DNA of 8,388 bases from Planctomycetota bacterium (lineage in GTDB: Bacteria; Planctomycetota; UBA1135; GCA-002686595): positions 5,471 through 13,858 of the forward strand of contig JARGOW010000036.1 in the NCBI GenBank assembly GCA_029212955.1, written 5' to 3'. The translations under genes were made by a program, and so were the position numbers. The notes beneath the pieces were generated by a model. It saw only the letters and a list, made by a program, of their open reading frames with translations. It was not told the origin of the DNA and ran no database searches. Shown here in pieces: positions 1-7,185 of the stretch. Each line of letters begins with the position of its first letter. Position 1 is the stretch's first letter.

Positions 1-256
1 CCGCTTGCAATAAAGAGGGTGGGACTTCTTTCAAAGTTGCGTGATTGGCAATGGGTGCGCGGACCGTGGCCGGTAGCACCCGGTGCGCCAAACAAGGCTA
101 CCAGAATACTACGACCGGACCCGGTGTCTCCAACCTTCCGGGCTACCCTGTTCGAAGCTGGCCGCTTGAGGAGGTCTCACTCAGATCCCAATCACAGGCC
201 TGGCCCATTTTCGTGGCAATGACTAAACTGTGCCGGCGGGCAATCTCCGTGACCCC
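1..256. other. Upstream region without a recognisable gene
   Basis: No coding sequence can be supported here. Two short overlapping plus-strand open frames exist, but their translations look random (Pro/Arg/Ser rich, no domain) and they overlap each other. The stretch at 53-81 can fold: GGGTGC (53-58) pairs with GCACCC (76-81), with a possible inner stem ACCG/CGGT (63-66 with 71-74). An overlapping alternative palindrome GCACC-C-GGTGC lies at 76-86. No T-run follows, so I do not call a terminator; it could be the 3' end of a transcript entering from outside the window. No clear promoter is visible ahead of the lipoprotein gene; a weak -10-like TAAACT lies at 224-229 without a matching -35. 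Confidence 0.4.
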
Positions 257-676
257 ATGAGCATTTTTCTTCGTCCAGTCGTGATTGTGGCAATCGCCTT
301 GCTGCTATTGCCAGCTTGCGCAACCGTAGAAATCCGGTTGGTCGGGTGTTCTGTTGTTGCCGAACAGCCAGAAAGTAACGCCGTCCATTACGAGTACCGT
401 GATGGCGTCGTAGCTCGGAAGGATGGCGAATTCATAGTCATTTGGATCGCAGCCAATGGGAATCTCGAGGACCGTGCAAGGTCGGTGACACATCATCTCT
501 TTTTTAAGGTTGGTCTATTTGATTCGGGCGATGGGTACGAGGACCTGGCGGGGGGGCTTGTATTGAGGGCTGAAGGAGCAGAGCTGGCCGTGATGGGCGA
601 CAACCTTCGCGACCGTGAAGGTCTGTACAAGTGCTACTTCCGGACCGACGTCAAGTTTCTAGACATTGAAAGATGA
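257..676 (+). CDS. Small predicted lipoprotein of unknown function (possibly truncated)
   Basis: Encodes 139 residues from the ATG at 257. An in-frame GTG at 230 would add nine residues (MPAGNLRDP) in front of a perfect signal sequence, so the ATG is preferred. The N-terminus has Arg6, a hydrophobic stretch at residues 7-18 and a lipobox LPAC with the lipidated Cys at 21, as expected for signal peptidase II processing and membrane anchoring. The mature part is about 119 residues, acidic, with Cys near both ends (VGCSVV and LYKCYF) that could form a disulfide. I recognise no family. A run of seven G (550-556) lies inside the frame. The frame ends in TGA at 674-676, and the same frame stays open and protein-like for 56 more codons, so this may be a shortened version of a protein of about 196 residues. 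No Shine-Dalgarno is near the start. Lipoprotein status is fairly sure; function is unknown. Confidence 0.7.
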   Translation: MSIFLRPVVIVAIALLLLPACATVEIRLVGCSVVAEQPESNAVHYEYRDGVVARKDGEFIVIWIAANGNLEDRARSVTHHLFFKVGLFDSGDGYEDLAGGLVLRAEGAELAVMGDNLRDREGLYKCYFRTDVKFLDIER

Positions 677-847
677 TGGTTCACGGATGGCGTTTCCAAA
701 TTCAGAGAAGCTTTCCGCAACGAACCACTGCGCATTCGCTTCGGCGGTGGCACCATGTGGGGCGCCCGACTCTCGTCCAATTCTGTGCGGCTTCCAATCA
801 TCTTGGAAGACGGCTCAAGACGGCTTGAAGTTGCGAAAAAGTTGTGA
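677..847 (+). pseudogene. Possible detached 3' end of the lipoprotein gene, in frame after its TGA
   Basis: Immediately after the lipoprotein stop, the same frame runs 56 codons to TGA at 845-847. The translation begins WFTDGVSKFREAF and includes RIRFGGGTMW and a final LEDGSRRLEVAKKL, with a mix of charged and hydrophobic residues typical of real protein. By hand count GC at codon positions 1/2/3 is about 54/50/61 percent, mildly coding-like. No suitable start codon with a signal occurs in it. One base change (for example CGA to TGA at 674) would join it to the lipoprotein. The alternative is chance: 57 open codons are not rare in this base composition. A minus-strand and another plus-strand frame are also open here but give less protein-like translations. 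Confidence 0.3.
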
Positions 848-1276
848 GGAGCACCAGGCCGGGGCGGTAGTGCTCCGCCAATCGAATTGGATCGATCTTT
901 TTGCGCTAGAGGATGAGTTGGTGACAGTAGGATCGTCTTGCGGACTTTGCCTAGCAGGTAGGTTCGCAGCCCGCAGGTCTTCGGATTTTCGGCATCCAGG
1001 TGGCCCTTCGCGCGGCTCAAGTAGAACATGCGCGGGTGGGCATTCGATAGGGCGGATGACTTTGGGGCGCCTGATGGAGCAGATGGCATCGGGGAGAGTG
1101 GCAGCTCCTGGTTCTTAGACGCGGTGCAGGCATTCTTCCACGATGTTTCAGTGCTAGACGGTATCGAAGAGGGGGCGGTGGAGTTGGCCCTCGTCCGAGT
1201 CATATGGATTTGGATACCCTGCACATAGCGTTGGGAATGGAATCCGCATTGCCAATTCCGTAGGCCACTGAGCAGA
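848..1276. other. Intergenic stretch between convergent genes, no confident gene
   Basis: This lies between the 3' ends of the plus-strand lipoprotein and the minus-strand kinase. Several overlapping open frames cross it: minus 1224-634 (196 codons, very Ser/Thr/Pro/Ala rich), plus 666-1118, and plus 1028-1228 (acidic, rich in Gly/Asp). None has a recognisable motif or signal. The plus frame at 1028-1228 is in the same phase as the lipoprotein, with intervening stops at 845, 914, 959 and 1022, which could reflect a decayed gene or chance. A weak inverted repeat (GGAAT/ATTCC, about 1240-1260) lies just beyond the kinase stop, but it has no T-run and is not called a terminator. Confidence 0.4.
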
Positions 1277-3988
1277 CTACTTGTAGTTGAATGCTCTCAG
1301 CTTGATTTGATGCTCGGTGGTTAGCGCATCCAGCTTGGATTGGATCTCCTCGGGTGGATTATCCAACTGGGAAAGGGCCATGGCGCATTCGGTTGCCATG
1401 GTGGATCGGAGCTCCAGCACCTCCGGGTCCGCGGCTGATTCCAGTTCAATGCTCAGTTCCACCGCTCGAAGGAACAGGTTTGCCGCATCGATCCACTGCT
1501 CTGAGTCGGTGTGCACAATCGCCTGGTAGCGCGAAGCGAAAACTCGAAGGTTTGGGGCTAGGGCAGGTGGGGGGCAGGTGTCGATCGCCAAGCGTGCCAA
1601 GTTCGCATATTCGGCTGAAAGGCCACGCTCTCCCTGCGCGCGTGCGGTTTGGCTGAGGAGGCTATAGGCGTTAAAGCGAGCCACATGACTATTGCGGTCC
1701 GTGCCATCACTGACGGCCTCTGCTGCGGACTTAAAGGTCGTGTATGCCGCATCCGAGTCGCCCGTGCTGCTGTAGGCCCTTGCGAGGTCGTATAGCATTT
1801 CATGGCGCTGAAAGGGGGTGTCGAATTCCCTCTCCCCATCACATTGCAGGGCCACTTCAAGCACCTCGATGGTTTTGCGATGGTTGCCCTCGGAGACATG
1901 GCACTCGCCCAGCAATTTGAGCACTCGGAACAGTCGATAACCATCCCCGTTGAGAGACTCCTCAATCGGTGGAAGGGGAGTCAATTCCGGTAGGGCATTT
2001 GAATACTGACCAAGGCGAATGAGGTACTTGGCCAAGAAATATTTCGCGTCAACCCATTGGGGTGTGTTTGTGAGGTCAGCACTTTCAATGTATGCGATGG
2101 CTTCTCTCATGGCCGCCGCGGCTTCAGGGTCCCTTCCCATGCCAGCCAATGCGACGGCCTTGGTTTTTAGGATCCTTCCGGGGAAATCAAGCAGGTGGTC
2201 CGATGGCTCCAGGGTTTTCATGGCTTCAAAGGCGGGCTGAAGTGCAGTAAGCGAAGTTTCAAAATCTCCCAACTTTGTGTAGGCAATAGCGAGACGTTCG
2301 CAGGCCTGGGCGTAGCAAAATGCGAGTTCAGGTGTCGTTGGGCTTGCAACGGACTCTTTTGCTCTTATGGCGGCACTCAATGCTTCGTCGCGCCTGCCCA
2401 ACTGGCCCAGGATTAGAGAATAGGTCAGATAGGTGGAGTGGACAGCGGTTGCTTTGGCGCTTGGGTGTTGCTCGATCAATCGGACCGCGGATTCAATGTC
2501 GTTCAGGGCCAAATCCAATCTGCCTGCGCCGTAGTGGGCGTTCGCGAATGATTTTAGGAATTCAACCTGTAGGGCGGGAGCTTGGTCGAACAACCTGGGG
2601 ACTTGTAAGGACGCATTCTCCAGTTGGTCCGAAAGTGTGATCTTGCTGCCCTGAATCGACGTGTGTGTTTTGCTGATCAGGTTGCCATAAAACTGGAGTC
2701 CGCGTTCCGCGAAATTGGCCTGCTTAAGGATTTCGGTGTTGGCCTGGTCGACGACCTTAAGCGCTGCATCCTTGGCCAGACTTGCTTCTTGTTCTTTTAG
2801 ATACAGGTACGTGGACAATCCGCCGCCCCCGACCAAAAGAATCAATGCCGCGGCTATGGCAAAGGAGGCCAGCCGGTTGCGCCTGCCAAAGCAGCGCAGT
2901 TGGTATAACGCACTCGGAGGTCTTGCCAGGATCACCTCCTTTGCAAGGAGCCGACGAATGTCCTCTGAGAAGGCATCGGCTGTTGCGTAGCGGTTGATTT
3001 TATCCCGGGCCATCGCCGTTTGAACAACGGTGTTCAGGTCTTGGGATACGTTCGGATACTTGTTTAGGCTCCTTGGTTTGGCCTCACCGATGGCGCGCAT
3101 GGCCTCTGTGATACTTGCACCATTGGGGACAATGGCGTGTTTGCCTGAAATCAGTTCGTACGTGATGATGCCCATGGCATATATGTCGGACTGAGTGCCC
3201 ACTTCGGCCGGGTCACCACCCACCTGCTCCGGGCTCATGTATGCCAGGGTGCCGAATACTTCTCCCGCGCGAGTCTGCACAGCAGACTTCTCTTTGGCAG
3301 CGAGTCTCGCCACTCCGAAGTCCACAATGCGCGGCGATCCGGATGGGTCGACGAGAATGTTGGCGGGTTTGAGGTCGCGATGTACCACGCCTTTGCTATG
3401 GGCATGTGCGATGCCACCCAATATGCGTTCCACCAATTGCAGGATGGCTCGTACATCTAGGGAGTGTTCGTGGACGTATTGGTCGAGGGGGATGCCGTCC
3501 ACATATTCCATGGCAATCCAGGGTCGTGGTCCGCCGGGAAGATTGGACTGTCCTGTGTCGTATATGTGGGCGATGGAGGGGTGTTGCAACCAGCCTAGGA
3601 CTTCCGCTTCCAATTCAAAGCGCGCTCGCTGTGCTGGGTCATCGACCCAGCGCAGAACTTTCAGTGCCACCGAGCGGGTGGGTTTTTCCTGTTGGGCTTC
3701 GTACACAATGCCCATACCCCCAACGCCAAGTTTTCGTTTGATGGAATAGGGTCCAATTGTCTTGGGAGTGTCTTCTTCCTGCGCTATGGCCTGCAAGTCA
3801 ATTTTGATGGATGCCCGGTCGAGGCCATTTGGTTGGTCCTTCTCGGCCTGAAGCATGGCCTTGACCTCAGCCTTTAGGGAGTCATCGGCTCCACACGCAG
3901 TGTCCAGGTAGGCGTCGTGTTCTTCTTCGGGCAAGTCGCAAGCCGCGAGAAAAATCCTTCCGATGGTTTCGTGGGTAGGATTAGGCAT
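1277..3988 (-). CDS. Transmembrane Ser/Thr protein kinase with C-terminal TPR region
   Basis: Encodes 903 residues from ATG at 3988 to TAG at 1277-1279. Residues 1-75 form the acidic helical N-terminal region common in planctomycete kinases paired with ECF sigma factors. The Hanks-type kinase domain spans about 81-350: glycine loop GVGGMGIVY (88-96), ATP lysine K110 in VALK, helix-C glutamate probably E127, catalytic HRDLKPAN (203-210, D205), DFG (223-225) and MSPEQ (251-255). All key residues are present, so it should be active. A single membrane helix lies at about 373-396, followed by a short helical linker. The remaining roughly 480 residues contain at least six or seven TPR-like helix pairs (for example around LAIAYTKLGDFETSLTAL and LYDLARAYSSTGDSDAAY), predicted outside the cytoplasmic membrane as a sensor or docking region. 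It lies 75 bases downstream of the sigma gene on the same strand, so an operon is likely. Kinase substrates are not deducible; the adjacent sigma factor is an obvious candidate. Confidence 0.95.
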   Translation of the reverse strand: MPNPTHETIGRIFLAACDLPEEEHDAYLDTACGADDSLKAEVKAMLQAEKDQPNGLDRASIKIDLQAIAQEEDTPKTIGPYSIKRKLGVGGMGIVYEAQQEKPTRSVALKVLRWVDDPAQRARFELEAEVLGWLQHPSIAHIYDTGQSNLPGGPRPWIAMEYVDGIPLDQYVHEHSLDVRAILQLVERILGGIAHAHSKGVVHRDLKPANILVDPSGSPRIVDFGVARLAAKEKSAVQTRAGEVFGTLAYMSPEQVGGDPAEVGTQSDIYAMGIITYELISGKHAIVPNGASITEAMRAIGEAKPRSLNKYPNVSQDLNTVVQTAMARDKINRYATADAFSEDIRRLLAKEVILARPPSALYQLRCFGRRNRLASFAIAAALILLVGGGGLSTYLYLKEQEASLAKDAALKVVDQANTEILKQANFAERGLQFYGNLISKTHTSIQGSKITLSDQLENASLQVPRLFDQAPALQVEFLKSFANAHYGAGRLDLALNDIESAVRLIEQHPSAKATAVHSTYLTYSLILGQLGRRDEALSAAIRAKESVASPTTPELAFCYAQACERLAIAYTKLGDFETSLTALQPAFEAMKTLEPSDHLLDFPGRILKTKAVALAGMGRDPEAAAAMREAIAYIESADLTNTPQWVDAKYFLAKYLIRLGQYSNALPELTPLPPIEESLNGDGYRLFRVLKLLGECHVSEGNHRKTIEVLEVALQCDGEREFDTPFQRHEMLYDLARAYSSTGDSDAAYTTFKSAAEAVSDGTDRNSHVARFNAYSLLSQTARAQGERGLSAEYANLARLAIDTCPPPALAPNLRVFASRYQAIVHTDSEQWIDAANLFLRAVELSIELESAADPEVLELRSTMATECAMALSQLDNPPEEIQSKLDALTTEHQIKLRAFNYK

Positions 3989-4063
3989 GGTGCAGAGGTT
4001 TCAGCAATGCCTCTAGCTTGCAGGCTGTTGGCGATTTGGTGGTTTGCGCCTGGAGGGGCCAGA

Positions 4064-4624
4064 TTACAGATGCTTCTTGGGGGCGGGTTCGGGATCGGCG
4101 AGCCTGGCCAGGAGCCAAGCTTGTGCCACGCGCCATTCCCGCACGACGGTTGAAATGGATAACTTCAGCACTCCTGCGACTTCCTCGATCGACAACCCAC
4201 CGAAGAAGCGCAATTCCACCACCTTGGCTTGCCTGGGCGAAGCGGCATTGAGAGAATCCAACGCTTCGTGGAGTGCGATGACGTCAATGACGGGCGCTTC
4301 TTCCGTCGCGGGGTCGAGGGAAAGTGTTACGCGCTTCCAATTACCACCCCGCTTATCCGCCCCCTGTGCCCGGGCATGATCCACAAGGATTCTTCGCATG
4401 GCCTGGCTAGCGAGCGCAAAGAAGTGCTCTTGCTCTGCGCACTGAGCGACCGCGTCCTCCTCCAAGCGTATCCAGGCTTCATGAACTAGGGCGGTGGGCC
4501 GAAGTGTATGCCCGGTTCGCTCCTTGCGAAGATGCGCAGAGGCCAGGTTTCGAAGTGTCCCGTAAACCGTCAAACCGAAGGCGTGTTCGATGTTGTGGTC
4601 GGAGTATCCCCATGCTTCAGGCAT
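4064..4624 (-). CDS. ECF-type RNA polymerase sigma factor (TIGR02999-like)
   Basis: Encodes 186 residues from ATG at 4624 to TAA at 4064-4066; a GTG two codons upstream (4630) is a less likely start. Sigma region 2 is at about residues 12-90, with the family motifs RTGHTLRPTALVHEAWIRL (36-54), HFFALASQAMRRILVDHAR (67-85) and KRGG (91-94). Region 4 is at about 118-175, with SPRQAKVVELRFFGGLSIEE (129-148) and the helix-turn-helix ending STVVREWRVAQAWL (158-171). These match the sigma family often found beside Ser/Thr kinases in planctomycetes, acidobacteria and xanthomonads. It should direct core RNA polymerase to a dedicated promoter set. No anti-sigma gene is nearby; the downstream kinase, 75 bases away on the same strand, probably provides control. 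In place of the acidic DAED-like stretch of region 2.2 common in ECF factors it has RPTA, including Thr44. No Shine-Dalgarno precedes the ATG. Confidence 0.93.
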   Translation of the reverse strand: MPEAWGYSDHNIEHAFGLTVYGTLRNLASAHLRKERTGHTLRPTALVHEAWIRLEEDAVAQCAEQEHFFALASQAMRRILVDHARAQGADKRGGNWKRVTLSLDPATEEAPVIDVIALHEALDSLNAASPRQAKVVELRFFGGLSIEEVAGVLKLSISTVVREWRVAQAWLLARLADPEPAPKKHL

Positions 4625-4630
4625 GGCCAC

Positions 4631-4636
4631 ATTGTA
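4631..4636 (-). promoter_or_regulatory. Candidate -10 element for a leaderless sigma factor mRNA
   Basis: On the minus strand TACAAT ends six bases before the ATG at 4624 (GTGGCC between). Transcription starting at the usual distance would begin at or very near the A of the ATG, fitting the absence of a Shine-Dalgarno. No good -35 is found 17 bases upstream (the hexamer there is CCTCCA), so this is only suggestive. Confidence 0.25.
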
Positions 4637-4685
4637 CTCGAGTTGCTTTAGAATGGAGGTTCAATCGGGACTGGAGCTCTGGAAT

Positions 4686-4733
4686 GCCCCAACGCAAAAT
4701 CACGATCCTCGGACCGGGATTTGGTGTTGGGGC
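4686..4733 (-). terminator. Stem-loop after the hydrolase gene, candidate terminator
   Basis: GCCCCAAC (4686-4693) and GTTGGGGC (4726-4733) are perfectly complementary over 8 bp. Inside, AAATC pairs with GATTT across a symmetrical 3x3 internal loop, leaving a terminal loop of roughly 16 bases. The structure starts 19 bases past the hydrolase stop codon and about 60 bases before the sigma factor start. A smaller hairpin CTTTC-CGC-GAAAG lies just ahead of it. No T-run follows, so it is not a classic intrinsic terminator; it could be a Rho-assisted or mRNA-stabilising 3' structure separating the hydrolase transcript from the sigma-kinase operon. Confidence 0.4.
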
Positions 4734-4752
4734 TTTCGCGGAAAGGGTTTCC

Positions 4753-6921
4753 TTAGAGGAACGTCACCATTAAACCATCGGTGAAATTGCTGGCGGGCAG
4801 GTTGTTGACCGTGTCCCTGTGCCACCATTGGAAATGCAAGGTTTCTCCCGATTGGACGGGGACGGGTGCCGAGTTGGGTTTGGGGATGGCAAGCAGGTTC
4901 ACGGGGTGTGTTGCGGTCCCGGTTGAGCCAGTCGATTGTAGAGCATCCCAATAGCGTCCGAGCGTACCGCCGACACAGAGATTGCCCAGACTCCCGCCGG
5001 GATTCTGCAAGAACGTGCTTGAGGTTCCTACTAGCATGAAGGTGAACACATCCTGTGGTAGCCCCGAAGCATGCATGGTGAAGTCATTTGAGGAAATGTA
5101 TTGGTTTCCAGTGGCCGAGGCCACGCCAGACAACCCCGTTGAGTTGGGTACTGACGTGCAAAAGTTCACAAAAGGGTCGCAGTTCGCATTTTCCCATGAG
5201 TCCAGGGCATCTTGGACCAGTGCCGACCAAAGTGTGGTCACGCCGGCTCCAATGCTGTTGTCGGCATTCGTTCCCGTCGAGGCATCGTTGACCCACGCTC
5301 CAATGAAGTACTCCCTTACGCTTGTACTGCAACCATTCCGGAAGGGAATGCGAACATAGGCTCCAATGCTGCGATGATGCTCAGGACCCGAGTTGCAGGT
5401 GTAGGAGCCGCCCTTATGGGCGTATTCGATTCCTGCAAGGAAGGCGGCCTTTTCGCTGCTATGCAATGGAGAGTTGGCAACCAGATTGTTCAACACAGAC
5501 TGAGTGTTGTAACCACTCGACCCGAATTGAGGCCCATTGAGCATGCTGTCATAAAAGTCGTCCTCAAGGGGCCCGAGGTTTCCAAGGGCCACATGGCTGT
5601 GGATTCGCCCAAAATCAATCAATGTGGATTGGTTGCGCGGGCTTCCACATAAGCAGCCAATGGTGTGTCGAATCTGAATTCCGGTTGCGCCTATGCTATG
5701 GGCATGGGCCTCAATGTTTGCGGTTCCGATCCGTGCGCGGACAGCTTCGGTATCCGTATTGGAGCTCAGCTCCATCATTCGAGCCAGTGCGGCCCCGTAG
5801 GTTCTGATGACAAGGGAAGTGCCATCGGGGCAAGAGCCATTGAGTCCAGTATAGACTCCAATCGGGTTGGCAAGACTATCGGACCCTAGGGCGATACGCC
5901 GCATCGCGGTATACAGGTAGGCAGTTTTCATCAGGCTGGCCGGTTCAAAGACAATGTCCTCCTGGACCCCAGCGGAAACCACATGGCCATGGTCCAACCG
6001 TGCCAGCGAGAGCCCACTGGAGGCGGACAGGGGGAGGTGGTCTCGCATGGCATGATTGGCCTCAATGGCCAGGTCATTGTCATTTTGCCTCATGGTGATC
6101 ACGAAACGAGGCCCATTGAATACTTCGTATCGCTCCACATCGATGATGCGTGCTGCGAATTGGCTGACATACAATCCCACTTGGCTGAGGGTCAAACCAT
6201 ACAAGTGATAGGTCGCATCCCCGTCGCCAGGAACCATGACGGCGCTGTATCCACCGCCGACGGGCGCGCGCTCGAGATCGATCAGGCGAGCGTTGTTCTG
6301 GGACAGGAAGTTATCGATCACGGATGACGAAACTCCCATGTAGAACCACCAGCCCGTTTGATGCACGCCCGTGTTTGTGATCCAGACAAATGCGTATCGG
6401 GTTTCGGAGCCATCCCAATACGACTGTATGTCGAGGATTCGGCGGGTTGGATTCGCATTGACCCATGCGACAACTTGGCTCGAGGTCATCGAGGTCCGCC
6501 ACCAATGGTCGGATGCATAATCCGCCCCGGTGTTTGGGATCATCACGACGGCATAACGCAGACCTGCGGAAGTCATGTAAGGTTCAAGATCGATCAACCG
6601 CGCGTTGTTCTGGTTGAGGAAGTTGGACACGTCGGCTGGCGTTAGATTGAAGTACCACCACCAACCCTTGGCGTATTCCCCCGTGTTTCGGACGAAGGCG
6701 GCTGTGAACCTGAGCGGGCTGGCGGTATCCACTTCGATGTCGACGACCCGATAGCCCGCATTCACTTGGGCGGTGACCTCCACATCGGTAGCGTTGGTCA
6801 GCCAAACCCAAGCGGTGGGGGTCGTGATGTCGGTTTGGGCTTGGGCGGATGCGCTGGGGGACATGGCCACTACGGCGCATAACACTGCCAAGGCTCTTCG
6901 TATCGTTTGTTTGAGATTCAT
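4753..6921 (-). CDS. Secreted BTRD1-repeat serine hydrolase (beta-lactamase / polyglycine hydrolase-like)
   Basis: Encodes 722 residues from ATG at 6921. An in-frame ATG at 7020 would put 33 unconvincing residues before a clear signal peptide, so it is rejected. Residues 1-28 are a signal peptide (basic MNLKQTIRR, hydrophobic LAVLCAVVAM, then SASAQA). Residues 36-281 hold five tandem repeats resembling BTRD1. Residues about 285-580 resemble a class A beta-lactamase fold: nucleophile motif SLMK (S329, K332), SSN (386-388) as the SxN motif, and KGG (503-505) in the KTG position. No ExxxN omega-loop motif is visible, the corresponding region being IGCLCGSPRN, so beta-lactam hydrolysis is unlikely. 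Eight Cys in the mature protein suggest disulfides. Residues about 590-722 are a beta-rich C-terminal domain ending in NFTDGLMVTFL. Fungal polyglycine hydrolases combine similar repeats with a beta-lactamase-like domain, so an extracellular peptidase is my best guess; substrate unknown. Stop TAA at 4753-4755. Confidence 0.88.
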   Translation of the reverse strand: MNLKQTIRRALAVLCAVVAMSPSASAQAQTDITTPTAWVWLTNATDVEVTAQVNAGYRVVDIEVDTASPLRFTAAFVRNTGEYAKGWWWYFNLTPADVSNFLNQNNARLIDLEPYMTSAGLRYAVVMIPNTGADYASDHWWRTSMTSSQVVAWVNANPTRRILDIQSYWDGSETRYAFVWITNTGVHQTGWWFYMGVSSSVIDNFLSQNNARLIDLERAPVGGGYSAVMVPGDGDATYHLYGLTLSQVGLYVSQFAARIIDVERYEVFNGPRFVITMRQNDNDLAIEANHAMRDHLPLSASSGLSLARLDHGHVVSAGVQEDIVFEPASLMKTAYLYTAMRRIALGSDSLANPIGVYTGLNGSCPDGTSLVIRTYGAALARMMELSSNTDTEAVRARIGTANIEAHAHSIGATGIQIRHTIGCLCGSPRNQSTLIDFGRIHSHVALGNLGPLEDDFYDSMLNGPQFGSSGYNTQSVLNNLVANSPLHSSEKAAFLAGIEYAHKGGSYTCNSGPEHHRSIGAYVRIPFRNGCSTSVREYFIGAWVNDASTGTNADNSIGAGVTTLWSALVQDALDSWENANCDPFVNFCTSVPNSTGLSGVASATGNQYISSNDFTMHASGLPQDVFTFMLVGTSSTFLQNPGGSLGNLCVGGTLGRYWDALQSTGSTGTATHPVNLLAIPKPNSAPVPVQSGETLHFQWWHRDTVNNLPASNFTDGLMVTFL
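6079..6816 (-). repeat. Five protein-level tandem repeats (BTRD1-like) in the hydrolase
   Basis: Units span approximately residues 36-86, 87-138, 139-190, 191-238 and 239-281. The recurring pattern is an aromatic start (WWWYF, HWW, WWFYM), a short helix (LTPADVSNFL, SSQVVAWVN), then RLIDLE or RILDIQ, a tyrosine-containing turn, R-Y/F-A-V-V/W-hydrophobic, and NTG before the next aromatic cluster. Units 1, 4 and 5 are shorter or more diverged. The pattern fits a propeller- or solenoid-like binding domain; the exposed Trp/Tyr clusters could bind polymer. The boundaries are my own alignment. Confidence 0.75.
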
Positions 6922-6955
6922 GGGACCGGATGTGGGTGTGATGGGGGCGGAAATG

Positions 6956-6968
6956 GGGACCAGGTCCC
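6956..6968. promoter_or_regulatory. Palindrome upstream of the complete hydrolase gene
   Basis: GGGACC-A-GGTCCC is a perfect 6-bp-arm palindrome lying 34 bases upstream of the hydrolase ATG (6921). It could be an operator or a 5' leader hairpin. It is related in style, not sequence, to the GGGCCC palindromes on the other side of the spacer. Confidence 0.25.
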
Positions 6969-7175
6969 AGGCGACCCGCCTAGCGGACAGGGCTATGACT
7001 GGGCAGGGAATTGGGTCCATTAGGGACGCGAAAATCCGTGCAGCGCATGGTCATCGATTCCCCGAATCTTTCGAATGAAGGACTCCCGCAAGCCGGATTT
7101 CATCCCACGGAGACGTTTGATCGCATTCGACAGGTTCGACCGTTGAATCACATGAGCCGGTGCTGTTTGGGTCAG

Positions 7176-7185
7176 ATGGGCCCAT
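7176..7185. promoter_or_regulatory. Palindrome ATGGGCCCAT, first of three TGGGCCCA copies
   Basis: A perfect 10-bp palindrome in the divergent spacer. Its core TGGGCCCA recurs twice near the plus-strand paralog (7412-7441), and I found no further copy elsewhere in the window by eye. This suggests a dimeric regulator site, but no regulator can be named. Confidence 0.3.

Noticed and set aside
53..86. Hairpin-forming GC-rich sequence near the left edge, considered as terminator or tRNA-like
   Set aside because: No T-run follows, no TTCGANNC-type arm in the right place, and the gene it would belong to is outside the window.
666..1118. Plus-strand 150-codon open frame
   Set aside because: Overlaps the lipoprotein end and the more protein-like in-frame extension; no recognisable domain, signal or ribosome site.
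634..1224. Minus-strand 196-codon open frame opposite the lipoprotein 3' region
   Set aside because: Translation is dominated by Ser/Thr/Pro/Ala with no motif or signal, overlaps the lipoprotein gene, and its composition is what the antisense of a plus-strand purine-first frame would give.
3994..4014. AGAGG/CCTCT 5-bp inverted repeat just upstream of the kinase start
   Set aside because: Short stem with an 11-base loop; expected by chance and not clearly able to mask the start.
6922..7020. Extension of the complete hydrolase to the upstream ATG at 7020
   Set aside because: Would bury a textbook signal peptide 33 residues into the protein, and the paralog starts exactly at the equivalent of the internal ATG at 6921.
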